Shown: positions 33,765-43,190 of the stretch, piece by piece
Layout of the letters: every line of letters begins with the position of its first letter
How positions within the stretch are numbered: the first letter of the stretch is position 1
Assembly (NCBI GenBank): GCA_013697725.1
Contig: JACCWI010000040.1
Coordinates: 62,001 to 126,000 of the forward strand
DNA from: Tatlockia sp.
Lineage (GTDB): Bacteria; Pseudomonadota; Gammaproteobacteria; Legionellales; Legionellaceae
Direction of reading: 5' to 3'
DNA: 64,000 nucleotides
The notes under the pieces: model-generated
Told to the model about the DNA's origin: nothing
Seen by the model: only the letters and a program-made list of their open reading frames with translations
Database searches by the model: none
Program-made: the position numbers and the translations under genes

Positions 33765-36700
33765 ATGGCAGGCAAAAGAGAGAATCTTAAATCCCTATTT
33801 ACGAATACTCGCACGCGAGTAATTATTATTTTTACAGCTATCCTTTTAATTATTGCGGTTGTAATCGGTGTATATAAATTAAAATTCTCAAATGACACGG
33901 TGACCTCGGACTCCAGTGTAATTACTACACCTGGAATTCAGTCCATACCAGGAGCTCTAAATCCAACAGTTCAATATGCAAAACTACAGGAAATGCAAAA
34001 TGTTAACCAAGCGAGTTCTGCTTTAAAAACAGGTGGTAGCGCTATACCCACTATTATCCGCACTCAAGCTTTAGGTGAGGGCGTACAACCTATTGGAGAG
34101 CCCACTTCAGGGGAAGGCGGTCTTGGTTTTGCTGGCTTAGCCCGTGAAGATGAAGCGGGGGCGCAGCGCAATGCCTGGTTACAAACTTTGCGCAACAGTA
34201 GTTGCTCTAAGGCATCTGTGGCTCAGGTATTAGCAGAAGGAGCTTCTCTTAATGATGTAAAAGGCGCCTGCAGTTGCGCACAATTAAAAGATGATGGCTA
34301 TGGCCTTGAGCAACTAGAGCAGGTTTGTTCTTGTAAAGAATTAAGAGCTTCCGGGTATAACGCACGTCAACTTAAGGACGCAGGCTTTAGTGCAGGAAGA
34401 TTAAGACTATGCGGCTTTGATGCTTGTGAACTGCGCAACGCTGGGTTCACTGCTCAACAAATGAAAGACGGTGGTTATACTGATGGTGAATTGAAAGGCG
34501 CTGGCTTTTCCGATGCAGACATTGCCAAAGCGAGTGGACTACCTGCTGGAATGAGTGAAACAACGGTTCGTTCTGCGGGATGCCAGGCAGAGGCTCTCGC
34601 TAAATTACGCGCGCAAGGGGTGTCCGCTTCGGCCATTCGTCGTATAAGTGGTTGTAGCGCGGTCCAACTAAAGGCAGCAGGATTTAATGCAGAAGACTTA
34701 AGAAATGCAGGATTAAGTGCCGCTGACTTAAAAAATGCTGGATTTACCACGCCCGAGCTAAAAGCAGGTGGATATACGGGTAGGGATTTGCTAAATGCGG
34801 GCTTTTCACCAGCGGATTTAGCGAATGCTGGATTTACGCCGGGAGAAATTGTTAGAGCAGAATCCGAGCTTCCACCGGGTATAACTCCTGATGAAGTTAA
34901 AAATGCAGGTTGTGATCCCGGAGCTTTAAGAAAAGAACGCTTAGCCGGGGTTAGTGCAAAACTAATAAAACAATATGCGGGTTGTGATGCAAGCAACTTG
35001 AAAGAAGCTGGCTTTACAGATACTGATTTAGCCAATGCAGGATTTAATTCACAACAACGAGCTCAAGCAGGGGTCAGGCCTGATAATGTTCGTGCAGCAA
35101 TGGCAGCAGCTGACAATTCAATTCGCGCTGCAGGTTGCGATACAGCTCAACTTAAAGAATTGCTAAAGCAGGGGCAATCGGTTAGACATATTCGTGAACT
35201 AAACAATTGTAACCTTACTACGTTTAAAAATGCAGGCTTTAGTTTAAAAGGGTTGTCTGATGCCTGTTTTTCTCCTCAGGAATTATTGGAATCAGGGTTC
35301 ACTCCTCAACAATTATTAGCTGCTGGCGTTAGAACCTACCCTGTAATTGCAGCAGGAAGAACAGCAGATTGTAGCGTGGCCTCGTTAAGAGCTGCTCGTG
35401 CAGCCGGAGTGTCGGCAGCAACTATTAAACAAACCTTGGGCTGTAGTGCCGCAGCAATGAAAGCGGCTGGATTTACTGCCAAAGAACTAAGAGAGGCGGG
35501 CTTCACAGCAGCGGAATTAAAAAATGCTGGATTTAGTGCAGCAGAGCTCAAAGCTGCTGGCTTTTCTGCCAAAGAATTAAAAGATGCAGGCTTTAGTGCA
35601 GCGGATTTAAAAGCTGCTGGTTTCAGTGCCGGCGAACTCAAAGATGCTGGGTTTAATGCTGCTGACCTTAAAGCGGCGGGATTTAGTGCAAAGGATTTGA
35701 AAGCGGCAGGTTTTAACCCTAAAGATTTAAGAGATGCGGGATTTAGTGCGAATGAACTAAGAGATGCAGGCTTTAGTGCAAAAGAGTTAAAGGACGCAGG
35801 CTTTAGTGCTGCTCAACTCAGGTCGGCAGGATTCGGGGCCAGGGCTTTGCGAGACGCAGGTTTTAGTGCAAAAGATTTAAAGGAGGGTGGTTTTAGCGCT
35901 GCTGCTCTACATCAAGCAGGTTATTCCGCTAAGGATTTATTAGACGCTGGCTTTAATCCAACTGAGCTAAGGAATGCAGGGCTTAGTGAGGCCGAAATTT
36001 CAGCTGTTGCAGGGTTAGGGGGGTTGAATTTGCCAGGACAGGAATCTTCAGCTTTGACGGGTATACCTGGAATAGGGGGAACATCGCCTCTTAATGCTGC
36101 AGCAGCGGTTCAAGCTGAGAATGCTAGGCAATTGCAAGCCATTCTAAATAGGCAGAATCAACAATTAAATGATCAGCGTTATCAGCAGAAAATTCAACAA
36201 CGTACCGGGGAGATGCTCGGTGCTGCGAACGCCTCTTTGCAAAATTGGCAAAGAGTTCCTATTCAGGTTTATGCCAGTGGTAATGAGAAAGAAGAAGGAC
36301 CTCCTGGAACCCTGACCTCAACAACGGTAACAACCCAGACTACCGAAGCTATACATCCGCATGATTTAATGAGTCAAAATCAATTGGCTTTTATAAAAAC
36401 AGGCGATGTATTGTTTGCTGTTATTGATACCTCTGTAAATAGCGATGAACCTGGTCCTATCTTGGCAACTATTATCAGTGGAAAATTAAGAGGTTCGAAA
36501 TTAATAGGCAGCTTCAACCTTCCCTCGAATGCCGATAGAATGGTGATTAGCTTTAATACGATGTCAGTTCCGGGTGCTGCCAAAACGGTATCAATTAGTG
36601 CTTACGCCATTGATCCAAACACTGCCAGAACAGCCTTATCAACCAAAACTAATCATCATTATTTACTGCGATATGGTTCTTTATTGGCCGCGACTTTTGC

Positions 36701-36950
36701 GGAAGGAATTGGCAATGCATTCCAGTCAGCCGATACAACCGTGACCATTGGTGGTACTGGTGGCGGACAAAATATCACGGTGCAGAATGGTATCCATCGC
36801 TCTTTGTTGAAAAATGCCGTGATTGCCTTATCAAGCGTCGGTAAGTCTTTCACTCAAGTTGCGCAGCAGCAATTCAGCACGCCAACAACCGTCGAAGTTG
36901 CTTCAGGTACAGCAGTGGGTATTTTATTTACCCAAGATGTCGTTTTTTAA
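33765..36950 (+). CDS. icmE: Dot/Icm core channel protein IcmE (DotG) with long decapeptide repeat region
   Basis: The 1061-residue protein spans the envelope. An N-terminal membrane helix (VIIIFTAILLIIAVVIGVYKLKF) precedes a long region of about 60 degenerate decapeptides with consensus AGFSAKELKD (residues about 165-745), containing Cys-rich interruptions such as CSCAQLKDDG. A Gln-rich linker leads to the C-terminal VirB10/TrbI-like domain (ISAYAIDPNTARTALSTKTNHHYLLRYGSLLAATFAEGIGNAF). DotG forms the central channel. The repeat region is where length differs between species. Confidence 0.96.
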   Translation: MAGKRENLKSLFTNTRTRVIIIFTAILLIIAVVIGVYKLKFSNDTVTSDSSVITTPGIQSIPGALNPTVQYAKLQEMQNVNQASSALKTGGSAIPTIIRTQALGEGVQPIGEPTSGEGGLGFAGLAREDEAGAQRNAWLQTLRNSSCSKASVAQVLAEGASLNDVKGACSCAQLKDDGYGLEQLEQVCSCKELRASGYNARQLKDAGFSAGRLRLCGFDACELRNAGFTAQQMKDGGYTDGELKGAGFSDADIAKASGLPAGMSETTVRSAGCQAEALAKLRAQGVSASAIRRISGCSAVQLKAAGFNAEDLRNAGLSAADLKNAGFTTPELKAGGYTGRDLLNAGFSPADLANAGFTPGEIVRAESELPPGITPDEVKNAGCDPGALRKERLAGVSAKLIKQYAGCDASNLKEAGFTDTDLANAGFNSQQRAQAGVRPDNVRAAMAAADNSIRAAGCDTAQLKELLKQGQSVRHIRELNNCNLTTFKNAGFSLKGLSDACFSPQELLESGFTPQQLLAAGVRTYPVIAAGRTADCSVASLRAARAAGVSAATIKQTLGCSAAAMKAAGFTAKELREAGFTAAELKNAGFSAAELKAAGFSAKELKDAGFSAADLKAAGFSAGELKDAGFNAADLKAAGFSAKDLKAAGFNPKDLRDAGFSANELRDAGFSAKELKDAGFSAAQLRSAGFGARALRDAGFSAKDLKEGGFSAAALHQAGYSAKDLLDAGFNPTELRNAGLSEAEISAVAGLGGLNLPGQESSALTGIPGIGGTSPLNAAAAVQAENARQLQAILNRQNQQLNDQRYQQKIQQRTGEMLGAANASLQNWQRVPIQVYASGNEKEEGPPGTLTSTTVTTQTTEAIHPHDLMSQNQLAFIKTGDVLFAVIDTSVNSDEPGPILATIISGKLRGSKLIGSFNLPSNADRMVISFNTMSVPGAAKTVSISAYAIDPNTARTALSTKTNHHYLLRYGSLLAATFAEGIGNAFQSADTTVTIGGTGGGQNITVQNGIHRSLLKNAVIALSSVGKSFTQVAQQQFSTPTTVEVASGTAVGILFTQDVVF
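34260..35995 (+). repeat. 30-bp-period repeat array inside icmE
   Basis: Tandem units encoding ten residues each, consensus A-G-F-S-A-x-x-L-K-x, are strongest and most uniform between about 35460 and 35960, where neighbouring units share much nucleotide identity. The array explains long open frames on the opposite strand here, which are artefacts. Confidence 0.85.
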
Positions 36951-37008
36951 AATAGGTAAAATAATACCTAAGACGGCAAGTGAACTTTAACATGATGAGT
37001 AGATAAAG

Positions 37009-37800
37009 ATGGCAGATAAAGAATACGACGACGAGTATCAAATGGATGATCTTGATACCATGGAAGCTGAATCTCTTGGTGAAAAATCCGACTCAGAACT
37101 TCCCACTTATCAAAGCAGTCAGGCTAAACCAAATGTAAGACGTAATGCATTAATTGTTGTGGGATTGATAGCGTTAAGTCTGCTTGGCTATAAATTCATT
37201 GGCTCCTTTTTTACGCCCAAGCAAAAAACTACACAAGAAATACCTTCCGTGCCCCTTTCTACAGTAGCAACACCACCAGTAGTATCCACTCCGGTGCAAC
37301 AACCAGAACCTGTAACGCAGTTGGCTCCCCAAGTGACAACTCCTGCAGTAGACACCACAGAAATCAATCAGAAATTATCATCAGTTGAAGCGAGTCAACA
37401 AGATGTACGTCTGGAAGTAAATTCAGTCAATTCAAAATTAAGCGGCATTAATAATAATGTGAGTGATTTGACAGATAAGATCGCAAATTTAAATCAAATG
37501 ATTGCATCATTGGCTGCAAAGCTTGATCAACAATCAAGTGAAATTACCCTTTTAACTGAAAGAACAAAACCTAAGCCACTAAAATACAGAATTACTAAAT
37601 CCAGACCTCGAATGGTTTATAGAATTCAGGCGATAATTCCAGGCAGAGCTTGGTTAATTGCATCGAATGGGTCTACAATTACGGTGAGAGAAGGAACACG
37701 AATTGCTAATTATGGCCTAGTTAAATTGATTGATCCTATCCAGGGACGCGTACTGATGAATTCGGGGCGAGTGATAAGATTTAGTCAGCAAGATAGTTGA
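37009..37800 (+). CDS. icmG: Dot/Icm inner-membrane protein IcmG (DotF)
   Basis: The 263-residue protein has an acidic cytoplasmic N-terminus (EYDDEYQMDDLDTMEAE), one membrane helix near residues 47-64, a Pro/Val/Thr-rich linker, a coiled coil (about residues 120-185: INQKLSSVEASQQDV to QMIASLAAKLDQQSSEI) and a small C-terminal domain (RAWLIASNGSTITVREGTRI). DotF is thought to be a core-associated component that also contacts effectors. Confidence 0.95.
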   Translation: MADKEYDDEYQMDDLDTMEAESLGEKSDSELPTYQSSQAKPNVRRNALIVVGLIALSLLGYKFIGSFFTPKQKTTQEIPSVPLSTVATPPVVSTPVQQPEPVTQLAPQVTTPAVDTTEINQKLSSVEASQQDVRLEVNSVNSKLSGINNNVSDLTDKIANLNQMIASLAAKLDQQSSEITLLTERTKPKPLKYRITKSRPRMVYRIQAIIPGRAWLIASNGSTITVREGTRIANYGLVKLIDPIQGRVLMNSGRVIRFSQQDS

Positions 37801-37812
37801 TGAGGTACATCT

Positions 37813-38385
37813 ATGTCTGCTCCAAATTGGCAACAATGGATTGTTCAGCAAGCTGAAGTATTAAACCATATCGCTTCTAATTTACTTCCAGTTCAACGAT
37901 TAATAACGGGAGCCGCCTATCTTATTGGTTTAGCATTTGCCTTTAAGGCTATTGTTTCCTTAAAAAGTTATGGTGAATCGAGATCAGCAATGTCTTCGGG
38001 TAATGCCAATTTAAAAGAACCACTGATGTATATTTTGGTTGCAGCCATATTTATCTATCTGCCAACCGGTGTGGCAATTATGTTGCAAACTACCTTTGGC
38101 ACATCAAGCTTGATGCAATATGCATCCGTAAATAGTCAGATTTCTGGAATCAATATTTTATTTGGTTCAGGTTCTGTAGTGGGGCGGCCACTGACCATTA
38201 TAATTCAAACGATTGGTGTCATTGCTTTTGTAAGAGGATGGATATTAATTGCACGCACTGCCTCGCAGGGACAACCTCCTGGAGGTACAGGAAAAGGTTT
38301 AATGCATGTTGTTGGAGGAATTTTAGCAATGAACATTGTAGCCACACTAGAAATAATCAATAATACAATATATGGTACTAGTTAA
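37813..38385 (+). CDS. icmC: Dot/Icm inner-membrane protein IcmC (DotE)
   Basis: This 190-residue protein has about four membrane segments (LITGAAYLIGLAFAFKAI, LMYILVAAIFIYLPTGVAIML, TIIIQTIGVIAFVRGWILI, GLMHVVGGILAMNIVATLEII) and belongs to the IcmC/IcmV (DotE/DotV) family. The exact role in secretion is not well defined. Start is 12 bases after icmG stop; icmD follows 25 bases after its stop. Confidence 0.94.
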   Translation: MSAPNWQQWIVQQAEVLNHIASNLLPVQRLITGAAYLIGLAFAFKAIVSLKSYGESRSAMSSGNANLKEPLMYILVAAIFIYLPTGVAIMLQTTFGTSSLMQYASVNSQISGINILFGSGSVVGRPLTIIIQTIGVIAFVRGWILIARTASQGQPPGGTGKGLMHVVGGILAMNIVATLEIINNTIYGTS

Positions 38386-38410
38386 CAGTCTTTTAAAAGG
38401 AGAAAAAAAA

Positions 38411-38818
38411 GTGAAGATTTCCTTGAATAATAAATGCAGTAATGGACGTATGTTAACTTGGGGGTTAGGATTTGCTTTTCTGATAATTGCAGGAGAAGCA
38501 GTTGCTTCAGGGACAACTCTAGGATCCATGGCTTCAAGTATTACCAAATCATTTTATAACGTCGCTAAGCTAATTACTGCAGGTTCCTATTTAGCCGGCC
38601 TTGCCTTTTCTATCGGCGCTATTATGAAATTTAAACAACATAAAGATAACCCAACTCAAATTCCAATTGGTACTCCAATATCTCTAGTATTTATCGCAGC
38701 TGCTCTATTATTCCTACCATCAATTCTAGGTGTTACAGGTCAGACTATGTTTGGCACTACGGGCGATGTGGCTGGACCATCAGGAATAATTTTTGGAACG
38801 GGCTCTTCCTCTCAGTAG
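38411..38818 (+). CDS. icmD: Dot/Icm membrane protein IcmD (DotP)
   Basis: The GTG at 38411, with AAAGGAG about 7 bases upstream, gives 135 residues, close to the 132 of L. pneumophila. The longer reading from 38372 would overlap icmC and lacks a ribosome site. The protein has a cleavable or anchoring N-terminal segment (MLTWGLGFAFLIIAGEAVASG) and two further membrane helices (KLITAGSYLAGLAFSIGAIM, ISLVFIAAALLFLPSILGVTG). It resembles IcmC at low level. Confidence 0.92.
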   Translation: MKISLNNKCSNGRMLTWGLGFAFLIIAGEAVASGTTLGSMASSITKSFYNVAKLITAGSYLAGLAFSIGAIMKFKQHKDNPTQIPIGTPISLVFIAAALLFLPSILGVTGQTMFGTTGDVAGPSGIIFGTGSSSQ

Positions 38819-38845
38819 ATTGATTGTTAATACGAGCGAATTTTA

Positions 38846-39475
38846 ATGGTTGCTACAAACGAGCGTAATGAATTAAAGCTTGCTGCTAGCGCAGGTTCTT
38901 GGCGCTTATATTCCGCTCGAAAGGCAGAAGAGCGCTTTAAATCTTTTGAAACTAAAGTTTTGCAACGTGATAGATATACTTGTCATTTTTGTGGGTTTCA
39001 AGCCAGATTATTTCAAGATGTAGTAAATCTTGATCATAATTTTGCAAATAACAAACTTTCTAATTTAGTTACCGCCTGCTGTTTTTGCACTCAGTGTTTT
39101 TTTATTGAATCTGTTGGTGTGGGGGGATATGGCGGTGGTACTTTGGTGTATCTTCCCGAGCTCTCTCAGGCTGAGCTAAATAGTTTATGCCATGTTTTAT
39201 TTTGCGCAATTACCAATGACACTGGTTATAAAAGTAGTGCACAAAATATTTATAGAAGCTTTAAGTTCCGCTCTCAAATAGTTGAAGATAAATACGGTGA
39301 AGGAACAAGTGATCCGGCTATTTTTGGGCAATTAATTATTGATTCTGGAGTTAAACCCGGGGAGATGACCGAAAAACTTTTTAAAAACATTCGGCTATTA
39401 CCTTCCAGAGCAAAGTTTCGAAAACAGATTGAACGTTGGGCGGCTAGTGCTTTAGAAGAAATTACTGAAAAATGA
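38846..39475 (+). CDS. icmJ: Dot/Icm coupling-complex protein IcmJ (DotN)
   Basis: The 209-residue protein has an HNH-like zinc fold with Cys pairs in YTCHFCGFQ and ACCFCTQC and a His in NLDHNF; catalytic use of this fold is not known. DotN sits on the C-terminal part of DotL. It has no membrane segment. It is followed after 108 bases by icmB. Confidence 0.95.
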   Translation: MVATNERNELKLAASAGSWRLYSARKAEERFKSFETKVLQRDRYTCHFCGFQARLFQDVVNLDHNFANNKLSNLVTACCFCTQCFFIESVGVGGYGGGTLVYLPELSQAELNSLCHVLFCAITNDTGYKSSAQNIYRSFKFRSQIVEDKYGEGTSDPAIFGQLIIDSGVKPGEMTEKLFKNIRLLPSRAKFRKQIERWAASALEEITEK

Positions 39476-39583
39476 GTGACTGTCTTAGAGGATGGCCACC
39501 GCATTAAAATTGTTGAGCTAGCTCAATGGAAACTAAACCTAGTGTAAATACGCATGGGTAGATTTTAACTGTAGGAAAATGGT

Positions 39584-42500
39584 ATGGGAAAATGGGTCGA
39601 ATCATTTTTTGAAGGCGTAGATACCTTTTTTGCCTGGTTGAGCACTTCTCTGCGCCAAACAACTGAGTCTTACTGTGATTTGGAAACTGCTGATAGCCCA
39701 ACTGTATTGGTCAATCATGACGGATCACTGCTTTCAATAATCAAAGTTGAAGGCGTGACGGCTCTAGCTGGAGCAGAAGAATTTCAAAATCTGGTCGAAG
39801 GTTTATCGAATGCTTTTCAGGGGGCAATGGGACGCCCCGGACATGCTTTGCAAGTTTATTTTAGTCATGATAAACAAAATATTAAAAAAGTCATCCAGGA
39901 TATTTATGCACCGGCAGAGGCAACTGCTCGACGGTTAGAGTTGAGTTTGGATGACCTTTTTGAAGAACGAATTAATTATCTTGCCCGCTATTGTGCAGAA
40001 GAGCGACTGTATTTTGTACTTTATACCCGTCCTTTTAATTTGACCTCAGAACAATTAAAAGCTGCATCGAAAGCCAAAATAAAAATGATTAAAGACACCA
40101 AAGCGCCGGCGTTCAAAAATAGTCAAACGATTTATGCAGCTATCCCCGAGTTGAGAGATGTGCATGATGCCTATGTTCGTTCCGTCTTAAATGACCTGGA
40201 TTCCTTAAAAATTTACGTTAAATTAATCGAGGCTCATGAAGCCATTCATGCAATCCGAATGACGGCTGATCCTGATTTTACCGCGACCGAATGGCGAGCT
40301 ACCTTACCCGGCGATAAGATTATTCCTCGCGAAGTGGATAGCTTTAATGGCGATCCTTCTGATTTATTATGGCCCTCCCTAGCTAAGCAAGTCATTCCCC
40401 GAGACGCTGAGTCTCTTGATTTACGAACGATAAAAGTAGGAGATAAAATCTATTCTTCTGTATTTATAGATTTATTTCCCAAAGAAATTCGACCATTTTT
40501 AAATTTATTTTCACGTATTCTACCTTCTCATATTCCCTGGAGAATTTCATTTTTACTGGAAAGTGAAGGGTTAAACACAGTGAAGCTTAAAGGGATGCTT
40601 TCTGCTATTTTAAGTTTTTCATCTGCGCAAAACCGCTTAATTAGCGACTCAGTAAATTTATTGAAATATTTACAACTTAATACGGATGACGCCATTATTC
40701 GCTTAAGAGTAGTTGCTGCAACTTGGGCGCCGGAGGGTGAAATTGGTTTGCTTCGACGTCGAAGTTCGGAGTTGGTAAAAGCGATTCAGGGCTGGGGTTC
40801 TACTGATGTTTCTGAGATCTGTGGTGATCCCTTCGCTGGCTTTGTATCCTCTATGTTAGCGACTTCTCTCAATTCTGCTGCAGTACCTTCGGTGGCTCCT
40901 CTTTCAGACGTGATTTCGATGTTACCGATTACCAGGCCTGCGTCGCCTTGGGAAACAGGGGCTTTATTATTTCGCTCCCCGGATGGTAAGCCTTGGCCCT
41001 TCCAACCAGGCTCAGCTCAGCAGACTACCTGGATTGATTTGGTATATGCCAGACCTGGTTCAGGTAAATCAGTATTATCGAATGCTTTGAATCTAGCGCT
41101 TTGCCTTTCAGGTGGCTTGATGAGATTGCCACGGATTGCAATTATAGATATTGGTCCTTCAAGTAGCGGTTTGATTTCTCTTATTAAAGAAGCCTTACCA
41201 GCTTCCAAACGCCATTTAGCGGCTTATCATCGCTTGAGAATGCTGCCAGAATACTCTATTAATCCTTTTGATACCCAGTTAGGTTGCCGTTATCCGACTG
41301 CAGTGGAGCGAGCATTTTTAGTTAATTTTTTAACGCTATTGACGACTCCACTCGGCGCTGCTAAGCCCTATGATGGAATGCCTGATTTAGCAGGAATGGT
41401 AGTCGATGAACTATATAAAAGTTTTGCTGACGAATACAATCCTACGCCTTATGCCCCTGGGGTTGAGGAATTTATTGACAGTATCCTGGAAGAAATTGGC
41501 TTTGTTCGTGATTCAAAATCAACGTGGTGGGAAGTCACAGATTCACTTTATTCTGCAGGATTTATTCACGAAGCTATGCTAGCTCAGCGCTATGCAATGC
41601 CACTCTTGGCTGATGCTACCTCAGTTAGTCGCATACCTTCTATAGAAGATTTATATGAAAAAGTAACCGCACCAACCGGTGAATCGTTAATCAATGCCTT
41701 TTCACGCATGATTTCTGGCGCTGTTCGGGAATATTCAATCCTTTCTCGCGTAACAAGTTTTGATATCGGCGATGCTCGTGTCGTTTCATTAGATTTAGAT
41801 GAAGTGGCGAAAAGTGGAGGCGACGCAGCAGATCGTCAGACTTCAGTTATGTATATGTTAGCGCGCTATGTATTAGCTCGCCATTATTATTTAACGGAAG
41901 AAAGTCTTGCTAATATTCCCGATCAATACAAAGAGTTTCATAAAGAAAGAATTATTGAGATTAGAGAAGATCCTAAACGAATCGTTTACGATGAATTTCA
42001 TAGAACCTCAAAATCTACTGCTGTGCGCGATCAGGTTATTATTGATATGCGTGAAGGGCGTAAATGGAAGGTGCAGATTGCTTTATTATCTCAATCGGTT
42101 GAAGATTTTGATCCGATTATGATTGATTTCAGCACGGCTATTTATGTGATGGACGCTGGCCCTTCACAGGCCATCGATAAAACTGCACAAATCTTTGGGT
42201 TATCCAATACAGCTAAAATGGCTTTGCGTACTCGGGTTCATGGACCACGACAAGGCGGCGGAACCTTTTTAGTCCAGTATGCTACAAAGAATGGTGTAAA
42301 TGTGCAATTATTGACGCTTACTTTAGGTCCTGTCGAATTGTGGGCTTTTTCTACTACAGCCGAAGATGTAATTGTGCGCAATCAGTTATATCGACATTTG
42401 GGGCCAGTAGAGGCTAGACGAGTACTTGCAGCTTTATTCCCTAATGGTTCAGTGACCAAAGAAATTGAGGCACGTCTTAATGCCTTGCGCGAGGAAGAAG

Positions 42501-42622
42501 GTGGTGGATTTATCGAAGATAATGCGCAAACCTCTGTGATGCAGCAGCTCGTCAGAGATATTTTGGAAGCATACTCTATCGACCCAAATTTAAAATCATT
42601 GCCCTTTAAATCTAAACATTAG
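39584..42622 (+). CDS. icmB: Dot/Icm cytoplasmic ATPase IcmB (DotO)
   Basis: The 1012-residue VirB4-like ATPase has Walker A in YARPGSGKSVLSNAL near residue 488 and Walker B in RIVYDEFHRTS near residue 797. With DotB it forms the inner-membrane energising complex of the Dot/Icm machine. Length agrees with the family (about 1009). AGGA lies before the ATG. It is the last + strand dot/icm gene in the window. Confidence 0.97.
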   Translation: MGKWVESFFEGVDTFFAWLSTSLRQTTESYCDLETADSPTVLVNHDGSLLSIIKVEGVTALAGAEEFQNLVEGLSNAFQGAMGRPGHALQVYFSHDKQNIKKVIQDIYAPAEATARRLELSLDDLFEERINYLARYCAEERLYFVLYTRPFNLTSEQLKAASKAKIKMIKDTKAPAFKNSQTIYAAIPELRDVHDAYVRSVLNDLDSLKIYVKLIEAHEAIHAIRMTADPDFTATEWRATLPGDKIIPREVDSFNGDPSDLLWPSLAKQVIPRDAESLDLRTIKVGDKIYSSVFIDLFPKEIRPFLNLFSRILPSHIPWRISFLLESEGLNTVKLKGMLSAILSFSSAQNRLISDSVNLLKYLQLNTDDAIIRLRVVAATWAPEGEIGLLRRRSSELVKAIQGWGSTDVSEICGDPFAGFVSSMLATSLNSAAVPSVAPLSDVISMLPITRPASPWETGALLFRSPDGKPWPFQPGSAQQTTWIDLVYARPGSGKSVLSNALNLALCLSGGLMRLPRIAIIDIGPSSSGLISLIKEALPASKRHLAAYHRLRMLPEYSINPFDTQLGCRYPTAVERAFLVNFLTLLTTPLGAAKPYDGMPDLAGMVVDELYKSFADEYNPTPYAPGVEEFIDSILEEIGFVRDSKSTWWEVTDSLYSAGFIHEAMLAQRYAMPLLADATSVSRIPSIEDLYEKVTAPTGESLINAFSRMISGAVREYSILSRVTSFDIGDARVVSLDLDEVAKSGGDAADRQTSVMYMLARYVLARHYYLTEESLANIPDQYKEFHKERIIEIREDPKRIVYDEFHRTSKSTAVRDQVIIDMREGRKWKVQIALLSQSVEDFDPIMIDFSTAIYVMDAGPSQAIDKTAQIFGLSNTAKMALRTRVHGPRQGGGTFLVQYATKNGVNVQLLTLTLGPVELWAFSTTAEDVIVRNQLYRHLGPVEARRVLAALFPNGSVTKEIEARLNALREEEGGGFIEDNAQTSVMQQLVRDILEAYSIDPNLKSLPFKSKH

Positions 42623-42686
42623 TTGGTTGTGAATCTCTTAGCTATAAATGGGATATCGAAGTCGTTACGTTAATAAAAGGAAAATT

Positions 42687-43115
42687 ATGAAAAGACATGG
42701 TTCTGCTGAGTGGTGTGGTGGTTTGAAAGATGGAAAAGGCACAGTTTCAACTGAAAGTGGCGTTCTTAATCAAACTCAATATTCCTTTGCCACTCGTTTT
42801 GAGAATGGCTCTGGGACGAATCCCGAAGAATTAATTGCTGTAGCACATGCGGGTTGCTTTTCAATGGCCTTTGCTGCACAACTTGAACAGGAAGGTTTCA
42901 AGGCTGAAAGTATCAAAACTACAGCGACTGTTTCACTGGAAAAATCGGAAGAGGGTTTCTCTATTCCTGCAATACACCTGGAAATGTCTGCTAAAGTTCC
43001 TAATGCCTCACTGGAGTCGTTTAATAAAGCGGCTAAAAATGCAAAAGAGAACTGTCCGGTATCGAAACTAATGAAAGCAACAATTACCATGGATGCTACT
43101 TTGGATAAAGTTTAA
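42687..43115 (+). CDS. osmC: OsmC/Ohr-family peroxiredoxin, OsmC subgroup
   Basis: From the ATG at 42687 (AAGGA 7 bases upstream) this is a 142-residue OsmC protein that reduces organic hydroperoxides with two cysteines, here in [11 protein letters not shown] and [26 protein letters not shown] and [14 protein letters not shown] are subgroup motifs. The longer reading from 42648 has no ribosome site. It sits right after icmB and may be partly transcribed with it. Confidence 0.92.
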   Translation: MKRHGSAEWCGGLKDGKGTVSTESGVLNQTQYSFATRFENGSGTNPEELIAVAHAGCFSMAFAAQLEQEGFKAESIKTTATVSLEKSEEGFSIPAIHLEMSAKVPNASLESFNKAAKNAKENCPVSKLMKATITMDATLDKV

Positions 43116-43135
43116 TAGAATTAACTAAGCTCGAT

Positions 43136-43162
43136 AGGAGAGACATTAATATTTTCTCTCCT
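43136..43162. terminator. Hairpin between osmC and the Popeye-like gene
   Basis: AGGAGAGA and TCTCTCCT form an 8-bp perfect stem with an 11-base AT-rich loop, 20 bases after the osmC stop and before the convergent gene's end. No strong T run follows. Confidence 0.5.
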
Positions 43163-43190
43163 CAAATATTCAAAAGCTATTTTCTTAAAG

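Noticed and set aside
34475..35641. Long open frames antisense to icmE
   Set aside because: They mirror the 30-bp periodic repeat of icmE and have no ribosome site or independent composition.
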